Shown here: positions 1 through 8,327 of the stretch, piece by piece
Position numbering within the stretch: position 1 is the first letter of the stretch
Layout: every line of letters starts with the position of its first letter
NCBI GenBank assembly: GCA_964455095.1
Contig: CAYVUV010000368.1
Location: 1 to 15,447 of the forward strand
From: CAYVUV01 sp964455095
GTDB taxonomy: Bacteria > Desulfobacterota > Binatia > HRBIN30 > CADEER01
Direction of reading: 5' to 3'
Length of the DNA stretch: 15,447 bases
Notes under the pieces: generated by a model
What the model was told of the DNA's origin: nothing
What the model saw: only the letters and a program-made list of their open reading frames with translations
Databases searched by the model: none
Position numbers and translations under genes: made by a program

Positions 1-826
1 GCAGGCGCGGCAGGCCAGCGCAGTCGTCGAGCCGCAGCGCGATGCCGCGCTCGTTGCTCAGCGCCTGCCACAGGTCGACGCACGAGGCGAGGAACGAGCC
101 GACCTCGAGCTGGCGCAGGTCGAGGTGCTGTTCGCGCGCGAAGTCGGTGAATTCGTGGATCAGGTTCTCGAGCCGCTTGAGCGTGCGGACGATCTGTTCG
201 GCCGGCTGTTGGACCGGCGCCACCGGCTGGAAGTCGCCGCGCCGCGCCCGGCGCAGCAAGAGTTGCGCCTGCATCGACAGCGCCGCCAGGGGATTGCCGA
301 GATCGTGCACGATCTTGGCCGTGATGGCGCCGATGTCGGCCAGGCGGCCGCGCTGTTGGTCGACCTGCCGCAACTCGTCGAGCGCCGCCTGGGCGGCGAG
401 TCGCTCGCCGACGTCGCGCAGAATGGCGGTGTAGAGCACCTCGTCTCCGAGATGCGCCTCCGACACCGAGAGCTCGAGGGGAAAGATCTCGCCGTTCTTG
501 CGCCGCCCCTGCACCAGGCGGATGCGGCCGATGGCGCGCGCCTCGCCGGTGCGGCGGTAGCGCGCCACGTATTCGGCGTGTTCCTGCCGGTACGGCTCCG
601 GCATGAGCTCGTGCACCTCGTGGCCGAGGACCTCGGCCGCGGCATAGCCGAAGACTTGCTCCGCCGCCGGGTTGAAGAGCGTGATGCGCGAGTCGTCGTC
701 GATGGCCACGATGGCGTCGCGGGCGGTGTTCAACACGGCCCGCCAGCGCGCATCCGCGACCTGCAGATCGTGCAGCGGACCGCCAGCCGGGGGTGCGTTC
801 GTTGGAGGTTTGGTCCGCTTGCTCAC
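1..826 (-). CDS. PAS-domain sensor histidine kinase, 3' part beyond the window
   Basis: The visible 275 residues hold a PAS domain (about residues 24-140) and a dimerisation/phosphoacceptor region whose H-box reads KIVHDLGNPLAAL, with His174 as the likely phosphorylated histidine. The ATP-binding domain would lie past the window edge. No transmembrane segment is visible in the N-terminus, so the protein is probably cytosolic. The PAS domain carries the FixL-like run MPEPYRQEH..YVARY followed by GRIRLVQGRRKNGEIFPLEL. His83, Arg89 and Arg103 align by eye with the haem ligand and two haem-pocket arginines of rhizobial FixL, so haem or gas sensing is possible but unproven. I chose the GTG at 824-826 because homology begins soon after it and no better in-frame ATG is near. 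The gene diverges from the CBS/response-regulator pair, its likely partners. The product is confident as a PAS kinase; the ligand is inferred. Confidence 0.9.
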   Translation of the reverse strand, partial: MSKRTKPPTNAPPAGGPLHDLQVADARWRAVLNTARDAIVAIDDDSRITLFNPAAEQVFGYAAAEVLGHEVHELMPEPYRQEHAEYVARYRRTGEARAIGRIRLVQGRRKNGEIFPLELSVSEAHLGDEVLYTAILRDVGERLAAQAALDELRQVDQQRGRLADIGAITAKIVHDLGNPLAALSMQAQLLLRRARRGDFQPVAPVQQPAEQIVRTLKRLENLIHEFTDFAREQHLDLRQLEVGSFLASCVDLWQALSNERGIALRLDDCAGLPRL

Positions 827-1023
827 ACTGCCTCGCTCATCGTGTGGACGACCGCCTTGCGCATACCCCCTGGAGTCGCCAGCCGCAACCCGCGGTGTTC
901 GGCCGCCTGGTTCGGGCTCTGGCAGCTTCCCACAACTGAGAAGTGAATCGCGCCGAGAGCCCTGGGCGGAACGTGCCAGCGGCCGTGCGCGTCGCGGCAC
1001 ACAAGTTGAATTGCCCGCTGAGC

Positions 1024-1484
1024 ATGGCTGACGACGGCTTGCGCGTACGCGATGTGATGAGCGCCGAGGCGGCGACGCTGACGGTCGGCGACCATCTCGA
1101 TCTGGCCAGCGACATCATGAACCTCGGCCGCATCCGCCACATGCCGGTGATGGCCGGCGAACGCCTGGTGGGCATCATCTCACAGCGCGACCTGTTCCGC
1201 GCCGCCATCTCGTCGGTGCTGGTCCTGCGCCCGGCGGCCGAGCGCGAGTGGCTGGCCAAGATCCGCGTCGAGGAGGTGATGACCAAGCCCGTGCTGACGG
1301 CGATGGCGGACTGGGGCATCGGCCGCGCCGTGCAGATCATGGCGGACCGCCGCATCGGCTGTCTGCCGGTGCTCGATGGCGACAAGCTGGTCGGCCTGCT
1401 GAGCGAAAGCGACTGCCTGCGCCTGCTCGGCCGGATGTTGGCGGGCAACGGCGCGGCGGCGCCGGGCGGCAAGGAACCACGGCG

Positions 1485-1488
<4 letters not shown>
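1024..1488 (+). CDS. Two-CBS-domain protein, coupled to the response regulator
   Basis: This 154-residue protein is almost entirely a CBS pair. CBS1 spans about residues 8-62 (begins VRDVMS, ends GIISQRDLFRA) and CBS2 about 82-137 (begins VEEVMTKP, ends GLLSESDCLRLL). CBS pairs generally bind adenosyl compounds such as AMP, ATP or SAM and regulate a partner; no enzyme domain is present here. The stop codon overlaps the ATG of the response regulator (ATGA at 1485-1488), which implies translational coupling and perhaps direct interaction. Start choice is uncertain: the ATG at 1024 lies just before the first conserved residues, while an in-frame GTG at 943 would add 27 residues. Neither has a strong ribosome binding site. 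The upstream divergent gap (827-1023) shows no promoter that I could recognise. Confidence 0.88.
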
Positions 1489-2927
<1,439 letters not shown>

Positions 2928-2929
2928 CG

Positions 2930-2948
2930 CGCCCCGTCTGCAGGGGCG
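2930..2948 (+). terminator. Short GC hairpin after the response regulator
   Basis: CGCCCC (2930-2935) pairs with GGGGCG (2943-2948) across a 7-nt loop, three bases after the response-regulator stop codon. No T-run follows, so it is not a canonical intrinsic terminator. It may act as a pause or mRNA-end stabilising element. Such short stems are expected by chance at this GC content. Confidence 0.3.
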
Positions 2949-2978
2949 GACCGGGCGCGCGCGACGTCCAGCATTTCC

Positions 2979-2993
2979 GATCGCCAACCGATC
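2979..2993. promoter_or_regulatory. Candidate activator-binding dyad upstream of the sigma-54 promoter
   Basis: GATCG (2979-2983) and CGATC (2989-2993) form an inverted repeat with a 5-bp spacer. The same stretch also contains CCGATC twice, 11 bp apart, about one helical turn. The dyad lies roughly 90-100 bp upstream of the predicted start site of the sigma-54 promoter at 3054-3069, the usual range for enhancer sites of NtrC-type activators. Binding by the adjacent response regulator is inference. Confidence 0.35.
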
Positions 2994-3053
2994 CGCTTCC
3001 CGCATCTGGGAATCCTGCCGCGGTCGTAGAGGCGGGGTGCGGCCGAACTGGCC

Positions 3054-3069
3054 TGGCAGACTAATTGCG
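3054..3069 (+). promoter_or_regulatory. Sigma-54 (-24/-12) promoter for the cytochrome c operon
   Basis: TGGCAGACTAATTGCG matches the -24/-12 consensus TGGCACG-N4-TTGCW with both invariant pairs intact: GG at 3055-3056 and GC at 3067-3068, separated by exactly 10 bp. The TGGCA and TTGC cores are perfect. The predicted transcription start near 3080 would leave a leader of about 24 nt with a good Shine-Dalgarno (GGAGGG, 3093-3098). The promoter sits directly downstream of a gene for a sigma-54 activator, which supports it. Confidence 0.72.
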
Positions 3070-3103
3070 GGCTGGGTGGGGCAACCAACCTCGGAGGGTC
3101 ATG

Positions 3104-3547
3104 ATGACTGCTGTCGCATTCAGCCGTTCGTTCTTCATGGGGTTCGCCGCGCTGCTGCTCTCACCCGCGCTGGCGTGGGCGGGCGAGGCGCAACCGCCGG
3201 CCGCACAGCCGTGCGACGTGGAGCAGGGCAACAAGCTGTACCTGCGCTACTGCAGCGCCTGTCACGGCGAGAAGGGCAAGGGCGACGGGGTCGTCTCGCA
3301 GCTCATGCGCCCGATGCCGACCGACCTGACGCAGTTGGCCAAGAAGGCCGGCGGCACGTTCAAGGTCGCCGATGTCAGGGCGACCATCGACGGTCGCGAG
3401 ACCATGCGCGCGCACGGCGATCCCAACATGCCGGTGTGGGGTGACATCCTCACCGCCGAGGAGGGGCCGGCGCTCGACCGCGAGACGGTGGCGCGCACCA
3501 AGGTGGTGCTGATCACCGACTACCTGGGTTCGATCCAGGCCAAGTGA
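3104..3547 (+). CDS. Exported single-haem cytochrome c
   Basis: The 147-residue product starts with a typical signal peptide (hydrophobic run about 10-24, likely cleavage after Ala-Trp-Ala26). It has one haem-attachment motif, CSACH (Cys50, Cys53, His54), followed by GEKGKGDG, as in small class I cytochromes of the c/cbb3-CcoP type. Met109 in NMPVWGD is the likely second axial ligand. One additional Cys37 sits near the mature N-terminus. The protein should work as a periplasmic electron carrier; its partners are not visible in the window. ATGATG at 3101-3106 offers two starts; the second (3104) has the better 5-6-nt spacing from GGAGGG at 3093-3098. It is the first gene after the sigma-54 promoter, and only 16 nt separate it from the DksA-like gene. 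Confidence 0.93.
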   Translation: MTAVAFSRSFFMGFAALLLSPALAWAGEAQPPAAQPCDVEQGNKLYLRYCSACHGEKGKGDGVVSQLMRPMPTDLTQLAKKAGGTFKVADVRATIDGRETMRAHGDPNMPVWGDILTAEEGPALDRETVARTKVVLITDYLGSIQAK

Positions 3548-3563
3548 AAGATGGGAGGCGATG

Positions 3564-3935
3564 ATGAACAAGGCATCTGACGCGGCGGCTCGGCGCACAG
3601 CCCTCGAGCCCGTGCTCCTGGCGCGGCGGCGGCAGGTGATCCGTCAGGTCGCCCGTTTGGAGGACGATCTGGACTGGCTGCAGACCAACGTCGAGCCGGA
3701 GGTGCTCGAAGAGGGCCAGGAGCAGTCGCTGGCCGGCGTGCTCGAACGCCTCGACGAGCACGACCGCGACGAGCTGGCGGCCATCGAAAAGGCGCTGGTG
3801 CGGATGCGGCGCGGCGAGTACGGCCTCTGCGAGGCCTGCGGCGAGACGATCCCGTTGGCGCGCCAGCAGGCCATGCCGACGGCGACGCTCTGCCGGCCGT
3901 GCGCCGAGGCGCGCGAGGCCACGCACCGCACGTAG
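3564..3935 (+). CDS. DksA/TraR-family C4 zinc-finger protein
   Basis: This 123-residue protein has a long N-terminal helical hairpin (about 10-80) and a C-terminal four-cysteine zinc finger, CEAC (89-92) and CRPC (110-113), joined by 17 residues including the family signature GETIPLARQQAMP. Family members bind in the RNA polymerase secondary channel and alter promoter responses, often with ppGpp. At the predicted coiled-coil tip I do not find the DxxDxA motif of classical DksA; the tip is Glu-rich instead (EPEVLEEGQEQ). It may therefore be a divergent stress-type paralogue rather than the housekeeping DksA. The second ATG of ATGATG (3564) is preferred because GGGAGG at 3553-3558 then has a 5-nt spacer. 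It lies between the cytochrome (16 nt) and the methyltransferase fusion (9 nt), so all three are probably cotranscribed. Confidence 0.93.
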   Translation: MNKASDAAARRTALEPVLLARRRQVIRQVARLEDDLDWLQTNVEPEVLEEGQEQSLAGVLERLDEHDRDELAAIEKALVRMRRGEYGLCEACGETIPLARQQAMPTATLCRPCAEAREATHRT

Positions 3936-3944
3936 GTGTGCTGC

Positions 3945-5936
3945 ATGGACCTGAGCATCGAGCCGCGCCGGCGCATGGTCGAGCGACACCTGGTGTCGCG
4001 TGGCATTCGCGACGCGGCCGTGCTCGCGGCCATGCGCGAGGTGCCGCGCGAAGCCTTCCTGCCGAACGAGCTGGCCGAGTTCGCCTATGAAGACGCGCCG
4101 CTGCCGATCGAGGCCGGCCAGACCATCTCGCAGCCCTACGTCGTCGCGCTGATGACCGCCGCGCTCGAGCTGGCGCCGCGCGAGCGCGTGCTCGAGATCG
4201 GCACCGGCTCGGGCTACGCGGCGGCGGTGCTGAGCCGGGTCGCCGCCGAGGTGTACACCGTAGAACGGCACGCCGAGCTGGCGGAGCTGGCGGCGCGTCG
4301 CCTGGCCACCCTCGGCTACCACAACGTACACGTGCGGCACGGCGACGGCACGCTCGGCTGGGCGGCGCACGCGCCGTACGATGCCATCGTCGTCGCGGCC
4401 GGCGGACCGCAGGTCCCGCCGGCCCTGCTCGACCAACTGACGGTTGGCGGACGACTGGTGATCCCGGTCGGCGCGACGTCGCGCACACAGGAACTGGTGC
4501 GCGTGCGGCGCACGGCCGCGGGGTTCGTGCGCGAGGAGCTCGGCGGCGTGTGCTTCGTGCCGCTGATCGGCGCGCAAGGCTGGGCGGACGAGCCGCCGCC
4601 GCCGATCGCGCCGGGGCCGCGCCGGGCCAGCCGCCCGGAGACGGTGGCGAAGCTGGTGCGCGAGGCCGCCGAGCCGCTCGGCGATATCGAGCACGACGGG
4701 CTCGAGGCGCTGCTCGAGCGCATCGGCGACGCGCGCGTCGTCCTGCTCGGCGAGGCGACACACGGCACGTCGGAGTTCTATCGCATGCGGGCGCGCATCA
4801 CGCGCGAGCTCATCCTGCACCGCGGCTTCACGCTCGTCGCGGTCGAGGCCGACTGGCCCGACGCGGCGCGCGTCGATCACTACGCCCGTCACTTGCCCGG
4901 CCCGCCGGCGCCGGGAGCGGCGTTCACGCGCTTCCCGACTTGGATGTGGCGCAACCGCGAGGTCGAGGAGTTCACCCACTGGCTGCGCGCCCACAACGGC
5001 GGCGTCGAAGCGCCCGAACGCCGCGTCGGCTTCCACGGGCTCGACCTGTACAGCCTCTACACGTCGATCGACGCCGTGCTGCGCTATCTCGACGACGTCG
5101 ACCCCGCCGCCGCCAAAGTGGCGCGCGTCCGCTACGGCGGCTTGACGCCGTGGCAGGGCGATCCGGCGGCGTACGGGCGCGCCGTGGTCACCGCCGGCTA
5201 TCGCGCCTGCGAAGAGCAAGTCGTGGCCATGCTGCGCGACCTGCTCGACCGGCGCCTCGCCTACCAGCAGCGCGACGGCGAGCGCTTTCTCGACGCGCTG
5301 CAGAACGCCCGCCTGGTGGCTGCTGCCGAGCGCTACTACCGGGCCATGTACTACGGCTCGCGCGAGTCGTGGAACCTGCGCGATCAGCACATGTTCGAGA
5401 CCTTGCAGGTGCTGCTCGCCTTCCGCGGACCCGACGCCAAGGCGGTGGTCTGGGAGCACAACTCGCACGTCGGCAACGCCGCGGCGACCGAGATGGGCGC
5501 GCGCGGTGAGCACAACGTCGGCCAGCTGGCGCGCGCCGCCTTCGGGGCCGCGGCGTATCTGGTCGGCTTCGGCACCGACCACGGCACGGTCGCCGCGGCG
5601 ACCGATTGGGGCGGGCCGCTGGAGGTGAAGCACGTGCGGCCGGCGCACTCCGAGAGCTACGAGCGCCTGTGCCACGACGCCTCAGTCGAGGCCTTTCTGC
5701 TGGCCCTGCGCCAGCCGCGCCGCCCGGCGCTGCGCGACGAGCTCACCGCCGCGCGTTTGGAGCGCGCCATCGGCGTCATCTATCGGCCCGAGACCGAGCT
5801 GGCGAGCCACTACTTCCAGGCCGTCTTGCCCGAGCAGTTCGACGAGTACATCTGGTTCGACGAGACGCGCGCCGTGACGCCGCTCGACCACCTGCAACCG
5901 CACGGCGTGCCGGAGACCTATCCCTTCGGCCTGTGA
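3945..5936 (+). CDS. Protein-L-isoaspartate O-methyltransferase fused to an erythromycin-esterase-like domain
   Basis: The 663-residue protein has two enzyme domains. Residues 1 to about 212 are a PCMT-type SAM methyltransferase, with the family motif GQTISQPYVV (58-67) and SAM loop LEIGTGSGY (83-91); this family methylates isoaspartyl residues in damaged proteins to start their repair. After a Pro-rich linker (217-225), residues about 232-655 match the erythromycin esterase family: GEATHGTSEFY (269-279) carries Glu270, the likely catalytic base His273 and Glu277, and a later WEHNSHVGN supplies another conserved His. Macrolide hydrolysis is only one activity of that family, and stress-associated homologues have unknown substrates. 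ATG 3945 is preferred over GTG 3936. The fusion is intact and in one frame. It suggests a linked repair or detoxification function; I believe similar fusions exist elsewhere. Confidence 0.9.
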   Translation: MDLSIEPRRRMVERHLVSRGIRDAAVLAAMREVPREAFLPNELAEFAYEDAPLPIEAGQTISQPYVVALMTAALELAPRERVLEIGTGSGYAAAVLSRVAAEVYTVERHAELAELAARRLATLGYHNVHVRHGDGTLGWAAHAPYDAIVVAAGGPQVPPALLDQLTVGGRLVIPVGATSRTQELVRVRRTAAGFVREELGGVCFVPLIGAQGWADEPPPPIAPGPRRASRPETVAKLVREAAEPLGDIEHDGLEALLERIGDARVVLLGEATHGTSEFYRMRARITRELILHRGFTLVAVEADWPDAARVDHYARHLPGPPAPGAAFTRFPTWMWRNREVEEFTHWLRAHNGGVEAPERRVGFHGLDLYSLYTSIDAVLRYLDDVDPAAAKVARVRYGGLTPWQGDPAAYGRAVVTAGYRACEEQVVAMLRDLLDRRLAYQQRDGERFLDALQNARLVAAAERYYRAMYYGSRESWNLRDQHMFETLQVLLAFRGPDAKAVVWEHNSHVGNAAATEMGARGEHNVGQLARAAFGAAAYLVGFGTDHGTVAAATDWGGPLEVKHVRPAHSESYERLCHDASVEAFLLALRQPRRPALRDELTAARLERAIGVIYRPETELASHYFQAVLPEQFDEYIWFDETRAVTPLDHLQPHGVPETYPFGL

Positions 5937-5946
5937 GACCGCGCTC

Positions 5947-6900
5947 ATGGACCATGCGCCCCGCGCTGATTCCAGCGGCCTTCTCGCGCGGCCGCGGCTC
6001 TACTACCGGCCCGAGTATGTCATCGACGTCCTGGAGCAGGGCATGCGCGAGACGTTCGACGTGCTGCGCGCGCAGCGCATTCGCGATGGCCTGGTGCAGT
6101 GCGGCGCGGCGGCGGCGGAGGAGATCGTCGCGCCGGCGGCGCTCGGCGACGACGACCTGCGCCTGGTGCACGGCGCCGCGTATCTGGCCAGCATCCGCGT
6201 GCCGGCGACCCTGGCCCGCTTGCTGTTCCTCGATCCCTCTCACCCCTGGGACGAGCGTCTGCTGACGCCGTTCCTCTACGCTGCCGGCGGCACACTGGCC
6301 GCGGCCCGCGCGGCCGCGGCCGCGCGCGGCATCGGCCTCAACCTCGCCGGCGGCTATCACCACGCCCAGGCGGACAAGGCGGAGGGCTTCTGCGCCATCG
6401 CCGACGTCGCTATCGCCATCCGCCGCCTGCAGCGCGACGAGCAGGTGGCGCGCGTGTTGATCGTCGACCTCGACTACCATCACGGCAATGGCAACGCCGA
6501 GATCTTCGCCGCCGACGAGTCGGTCTTCACCTTCTCGATGCACGCCAACAACTGGTGCTGGCTGACCAAGCGCAACAACCTCGACGTCGAGCTGCCGTCG
6601 CACACCGACGACGCGCACTACCTCGCGGCGCTGCAGCACCATCTGCCGGCCATTCTGGCCGCCTTTCAGCCCGAGTTCGTCTTCTATGTCGCCGGCAGCG
6701 ATCCGTTCATCGAGGACCGCCTGGGCGACTTCGACCTCAGCGAGGCCGGCATGCTGGCGCGCGACCGCTTTGTGTCCGACGCGGTGCGCGCGCGCGGGCT
6801 GCCGCTGGTGGTGGTCACCGCCGGCGGCTACGGGCCGACGAGCTGGCGCATCCATTTCAATTTCTATCGCGCCCTGCTGGCCGATGCGGCGGCGGCATGA
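5947..6900 (+). CDS. Histone-deacetylase-family zinc amidohydrolase
   Basis: The 317-residue protein has the HDAC/acetoin-utilisation fold signature: NLAGGYHHA (132-140) with the tandem active-site histidines 138/139, and DLDYHHGNG (174-182) supplying zinc ligands Asp176 and His178. GSDP gives the third ligand, Asp252, and TAGGYG the transition-state Tyr295. All catalytic residues are present, so it should be active. Bacterial members deacetylate acyl-lysine proteins, polyamines or small amides; the substrate here is unknown. No signal peptide is seen, so it is cytosolic. It starts 10 nt after the methyltransferase fusion, without an obvious Shine-Dalgarno, and its stop overlaps the next ATG. 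It therefore depends on the operon for expression. Confidence 0.93.
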   Translation: MDHAPRADSSGLLARPRLYYRPEYVIDVLEQGMRETFDVLRAQRIRDGLVQCGAAAAEEIVAPAALGDDDLRLVHGAAYLASIRVPATLARLLFLDPSHPWDERLLTPFLYAAGGTLAAARAAAAARGIGLNLAGGYHHAQADKAEGFCAIADVAIAIRRLQRDEQVARVLIVDLDYHHGNGNAEIFAADESVFTFSMHANNWCWLTKRNNLDVELPSHTDDAHYLAALQHHLPAILAAFQPEFVFYVAGSDPFIEDRLGDFDLSEAGMLARDRFVSDAVRARGLPLVVVTAGGYGPTSWRIHFNFYRALLADAAAA

Positions 6901-7658
6901 GCCGGCTGTTCGGGCGCTACGACGCCGCCGATCTGCAGCGCTTCTTCGACGAAGCCGGCGTGTTCGAAGCGCTGCGCGCCAAGGGGTTCGAGCACGGCGC
7001 GGTGGCGCTGGCCGAAGCCGGCCTCGTCCTGCCGCACATACGGCTCAGCGCCGAGAAAGACGGGCGCCGCCATTGGCTGCTCGACGCCTGCCTGCGCCGC
7101 ATCAGCGTTGCCAGCACCGCGCCGGGGGGCGAAGGGCTCGATCTGGTGCTGGTGCATTGGGTGCGCGAGGAGGATCCGACGGCGCAGTTCGCCTCGCTGC
7201 GGCCGCGCCTGCCGCTGCAGCAGCATCCCGGCCTCGGCGCGCTGCGGCGCGCCTTCCGCGTCGTCGTGCGCATCGCCGCGGATCTCGCCGCCGACGGCGT
7301 TGCCTGCCAGCCGAAGTACTTCCACGATGCGGTCATCTTCCACCGCTCGCGGCTGTTCCTGTTCCTCGACGGCGCCGAGGAGGGCCGCTTCGAGGCGCTG
7401 CAGCGCGACGTGGCGGCGCTGCCGCTGAGTGACGCGAGCATCGCGGTGGCCGCGTGGTGCGCGCGCGACGCGGACGAGCAGGTGGTGCGGTGGCAGCCCG
7501 GTTACCAGGTCTTTCCGCTCTCGCCGCGCCTCACGGCGCATTTCCACGACCCGGCCTACGCCGCCGCCGTCGCCGCCGCGCTGACCGGGTCTCGCTATCG
7601 CGTCGATACCACCGCGCTCGCCGTGGCGCAGCGCGAGATTGCCCAGGCATCGGGTTGA
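6897..7658 (+). CDS. Unrecognised 253-residue protein coupled to the deacetylase
   Basis: I do not recognise this family. The ATG overlaps the deacetylase stop (ATGA, 6897-6900), so translation is probably coupled. It looks soluble and mixed alpha/beta, with no signal peptide, membrane segment or Cys cluster. Distinctive short runs are LVLVHWVREEDPTAQF near residue 85 and FHDAVIFHRSRLFLFLDG near residue 145, both of which look like beta strands with conserved-type polar residues. Codon use matches its neighbours and no rival frame has protein-like composition, so it is a real gene. A partner, substrate-binding or regulatory role for the deacetylase is a guess from coupling alone. Confidence 0.85.
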   Translation: MSRLFGRYDAADLQRFFDEAGVFEALRAKGFEHGAVALAEAGLVLPHIRLSAEKDGRRHWLLDACLRRISVASTAPGGEGLDLVLVHWVREEDPTAQFASLRPRLPLQQHPGLGALRRAFRVVVRIAADLAADGVACQPKYFHDAVIFHRSRLFLFLDGAEEGRFEALQRDVAALPLSDASIAVAAWCARDADEQVVRWQPGYQVFPLSPRLTAHFHDPAYAAAVAAALTGSRYRVDTTALAVAQREIAQASG

Positions 7659-7742
7659 TGCCGCGCGAGGTGGTTCCACGTTTCATTCCCAGGTTCGCGA
7701 AACTTCGCCGCGCAAGCGCCTGCCGCGCGAGTTGTACTCGGC

Positions 7743-7758
7743 TGGCCGGGATTTTGGA
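7743..7758 (+). promoter_or_regulatory. Weak sigma-54-like element before the basic protein gene
   Basis: TGGCCGGGATTTTGGA has TGG and TTG at -24/-12 spacing, but the normally essential GC of the -12 element is GG here. It lies about 40 bp before the start of the basic-protein gene, a geometry like the two better promoters in this window. The rest of the 141-bp gap (7659-7799) shows only an 8-bp palindrome TTCGCGAA and no convincing terminator. Confidence 0.2.
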
Positions 7759-7799
7759 GTGCGATGAGCGCGGACCTCAACCACTACAGGGAGGACGTT

Positions 7800-8210
7800 A
7801 TGGCCAAGGCAACCAAGAAGCGAGCTGCAGCGCGGCCGCGGCGCACCGCCGCGACAAAGCGCGCCGCGATGCCGCGCGAAGCGCGCGCGGCGGTGGCGGA
7901 GATGCGCAAGGGCGTCAAGCATCTCGACGCATCGATCGCCGATCTGCGCGCCGGTCTGGTGCGCGCCGAGAAGAAGATCGAGGGCGACGCCCGCCGTCAG
8001 GTGCGCGCGCTGCGCGCCGAGGCGCGCGTGCAGCTCAAGGACCTGAAGACGAAGCAGCGCGAGGCTGGCCGTCTGTTGAAGCGCCTGTCGGCCGCTGCCG
8101 GCGAGTCGTGGAACGACGTCAAGGAGTCGGCCGACGCCATGCTCGCCGATGTGCGCCGCACGGCCGCCGGTGTCGGCAGGCACTTCCGCCGCGCCTTCAA
8201 GGAGGGGTGA
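7800..8210 (+). CDS. Small basic helical protein, histone H1-like N-terminus, stress-protein-like C-terminus
   Basis: This 136-residue protein begins with a Lys/Arg/Ala/Pro-rich tail (about residues 2-30, including KKRAAARPRR and AATKRAA) like bacterial H1-type nucleoid proteins. A long charged amphipathic helix or coiled coil follows (about 33-100). The C-terminus (AAGESWNDVKESADAML...RRAF) resembles the helical stress proteins of the sll1863 type by eye. It may bind DNA or another polyanion, but it could equally be a coiled-coil stress or membrane-surface protein. The ATG at 7800 has AGGGAGG at 7788-7794 with a 5-nt spacer, much better than an upstream in-frame ATG at 7764. It lies 141 bp after the deacetylase operon in the same direction and converges on the large regulator. 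Confidence 0.82.
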   Translation: MAKATKKRAAARPRRTAATKRAAMPREARAAVAEMRKGVKHLDASIADLRAGLVRAEKKIEGDARRQVRALRAEARVQLKDLKTKQREAGRLLKRLSAAAGESWNDVKESADAMLADVRRTAAGVGRHFRRAFKEG

Positions 8211-8225
8211 GCGCGCGGGGTTTCA

Positions 8226-8316
8226 GGCTTCAGGCTCCAGGCTTCGGGCTCCAGGCTCCAGGCTTCAAGCTTCGCTCGAAGTCTCAAGTCTTTAAGCCTC
8301 AAGTCTGAAGTCTGAA
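8226..8316. repeat. Mirrored heptamer repeat island between convergent genes
   Basis: Thirteen consecutive 7-bp units fill this stretch. Seven resemble GGCTYCA (8226-8274), then six resemble the reverse complement, TCAAG/TGAAG types such as GTCTGAA twice (8275-8316). The halves meet at CTTCG-CT-CGAAG (8270-8281), so a long imperfect hairpin of about 90 nt could form. Local GC is clearly lower than in the flanking genes. It occupies almost the whole gap between two convergent genes and could act as a two-way transcription barrier. No protein is encoded here. Confidence 0.8.
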
Positions 8317-8327
8317 GCCCGCCGCGG

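Noticed and set aside
842..862. A TGGACG...TTGC resemblance to a sigma-54 promoter in the divergent gap before the CBS gene
   Set aside because: The GG and GC pairs are separated by 11 bp rather than the required 10.
125..946. A plus-strand frame opposite the PAS kinase
   Set aside because: The minus strand encodes an unmistakable PAS/H-box protein. The plus-strand product has no domain and only mirrors it.
3513..5675. A 720-codon minus-strand frame opposite the DksA and methyltransferase/esterase genes
   Set aside because: It lies opposite well-supported domain-bearing genes and encodes only an Arg/Ala/His-rich sequence typical of antisense GC-rich frames.
8226..8316. Possible CRISPR array
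   Set aside because: Units are 7 bp, contiguous and without spacers, and they reverse orientation midway. No cas genes are nearby.
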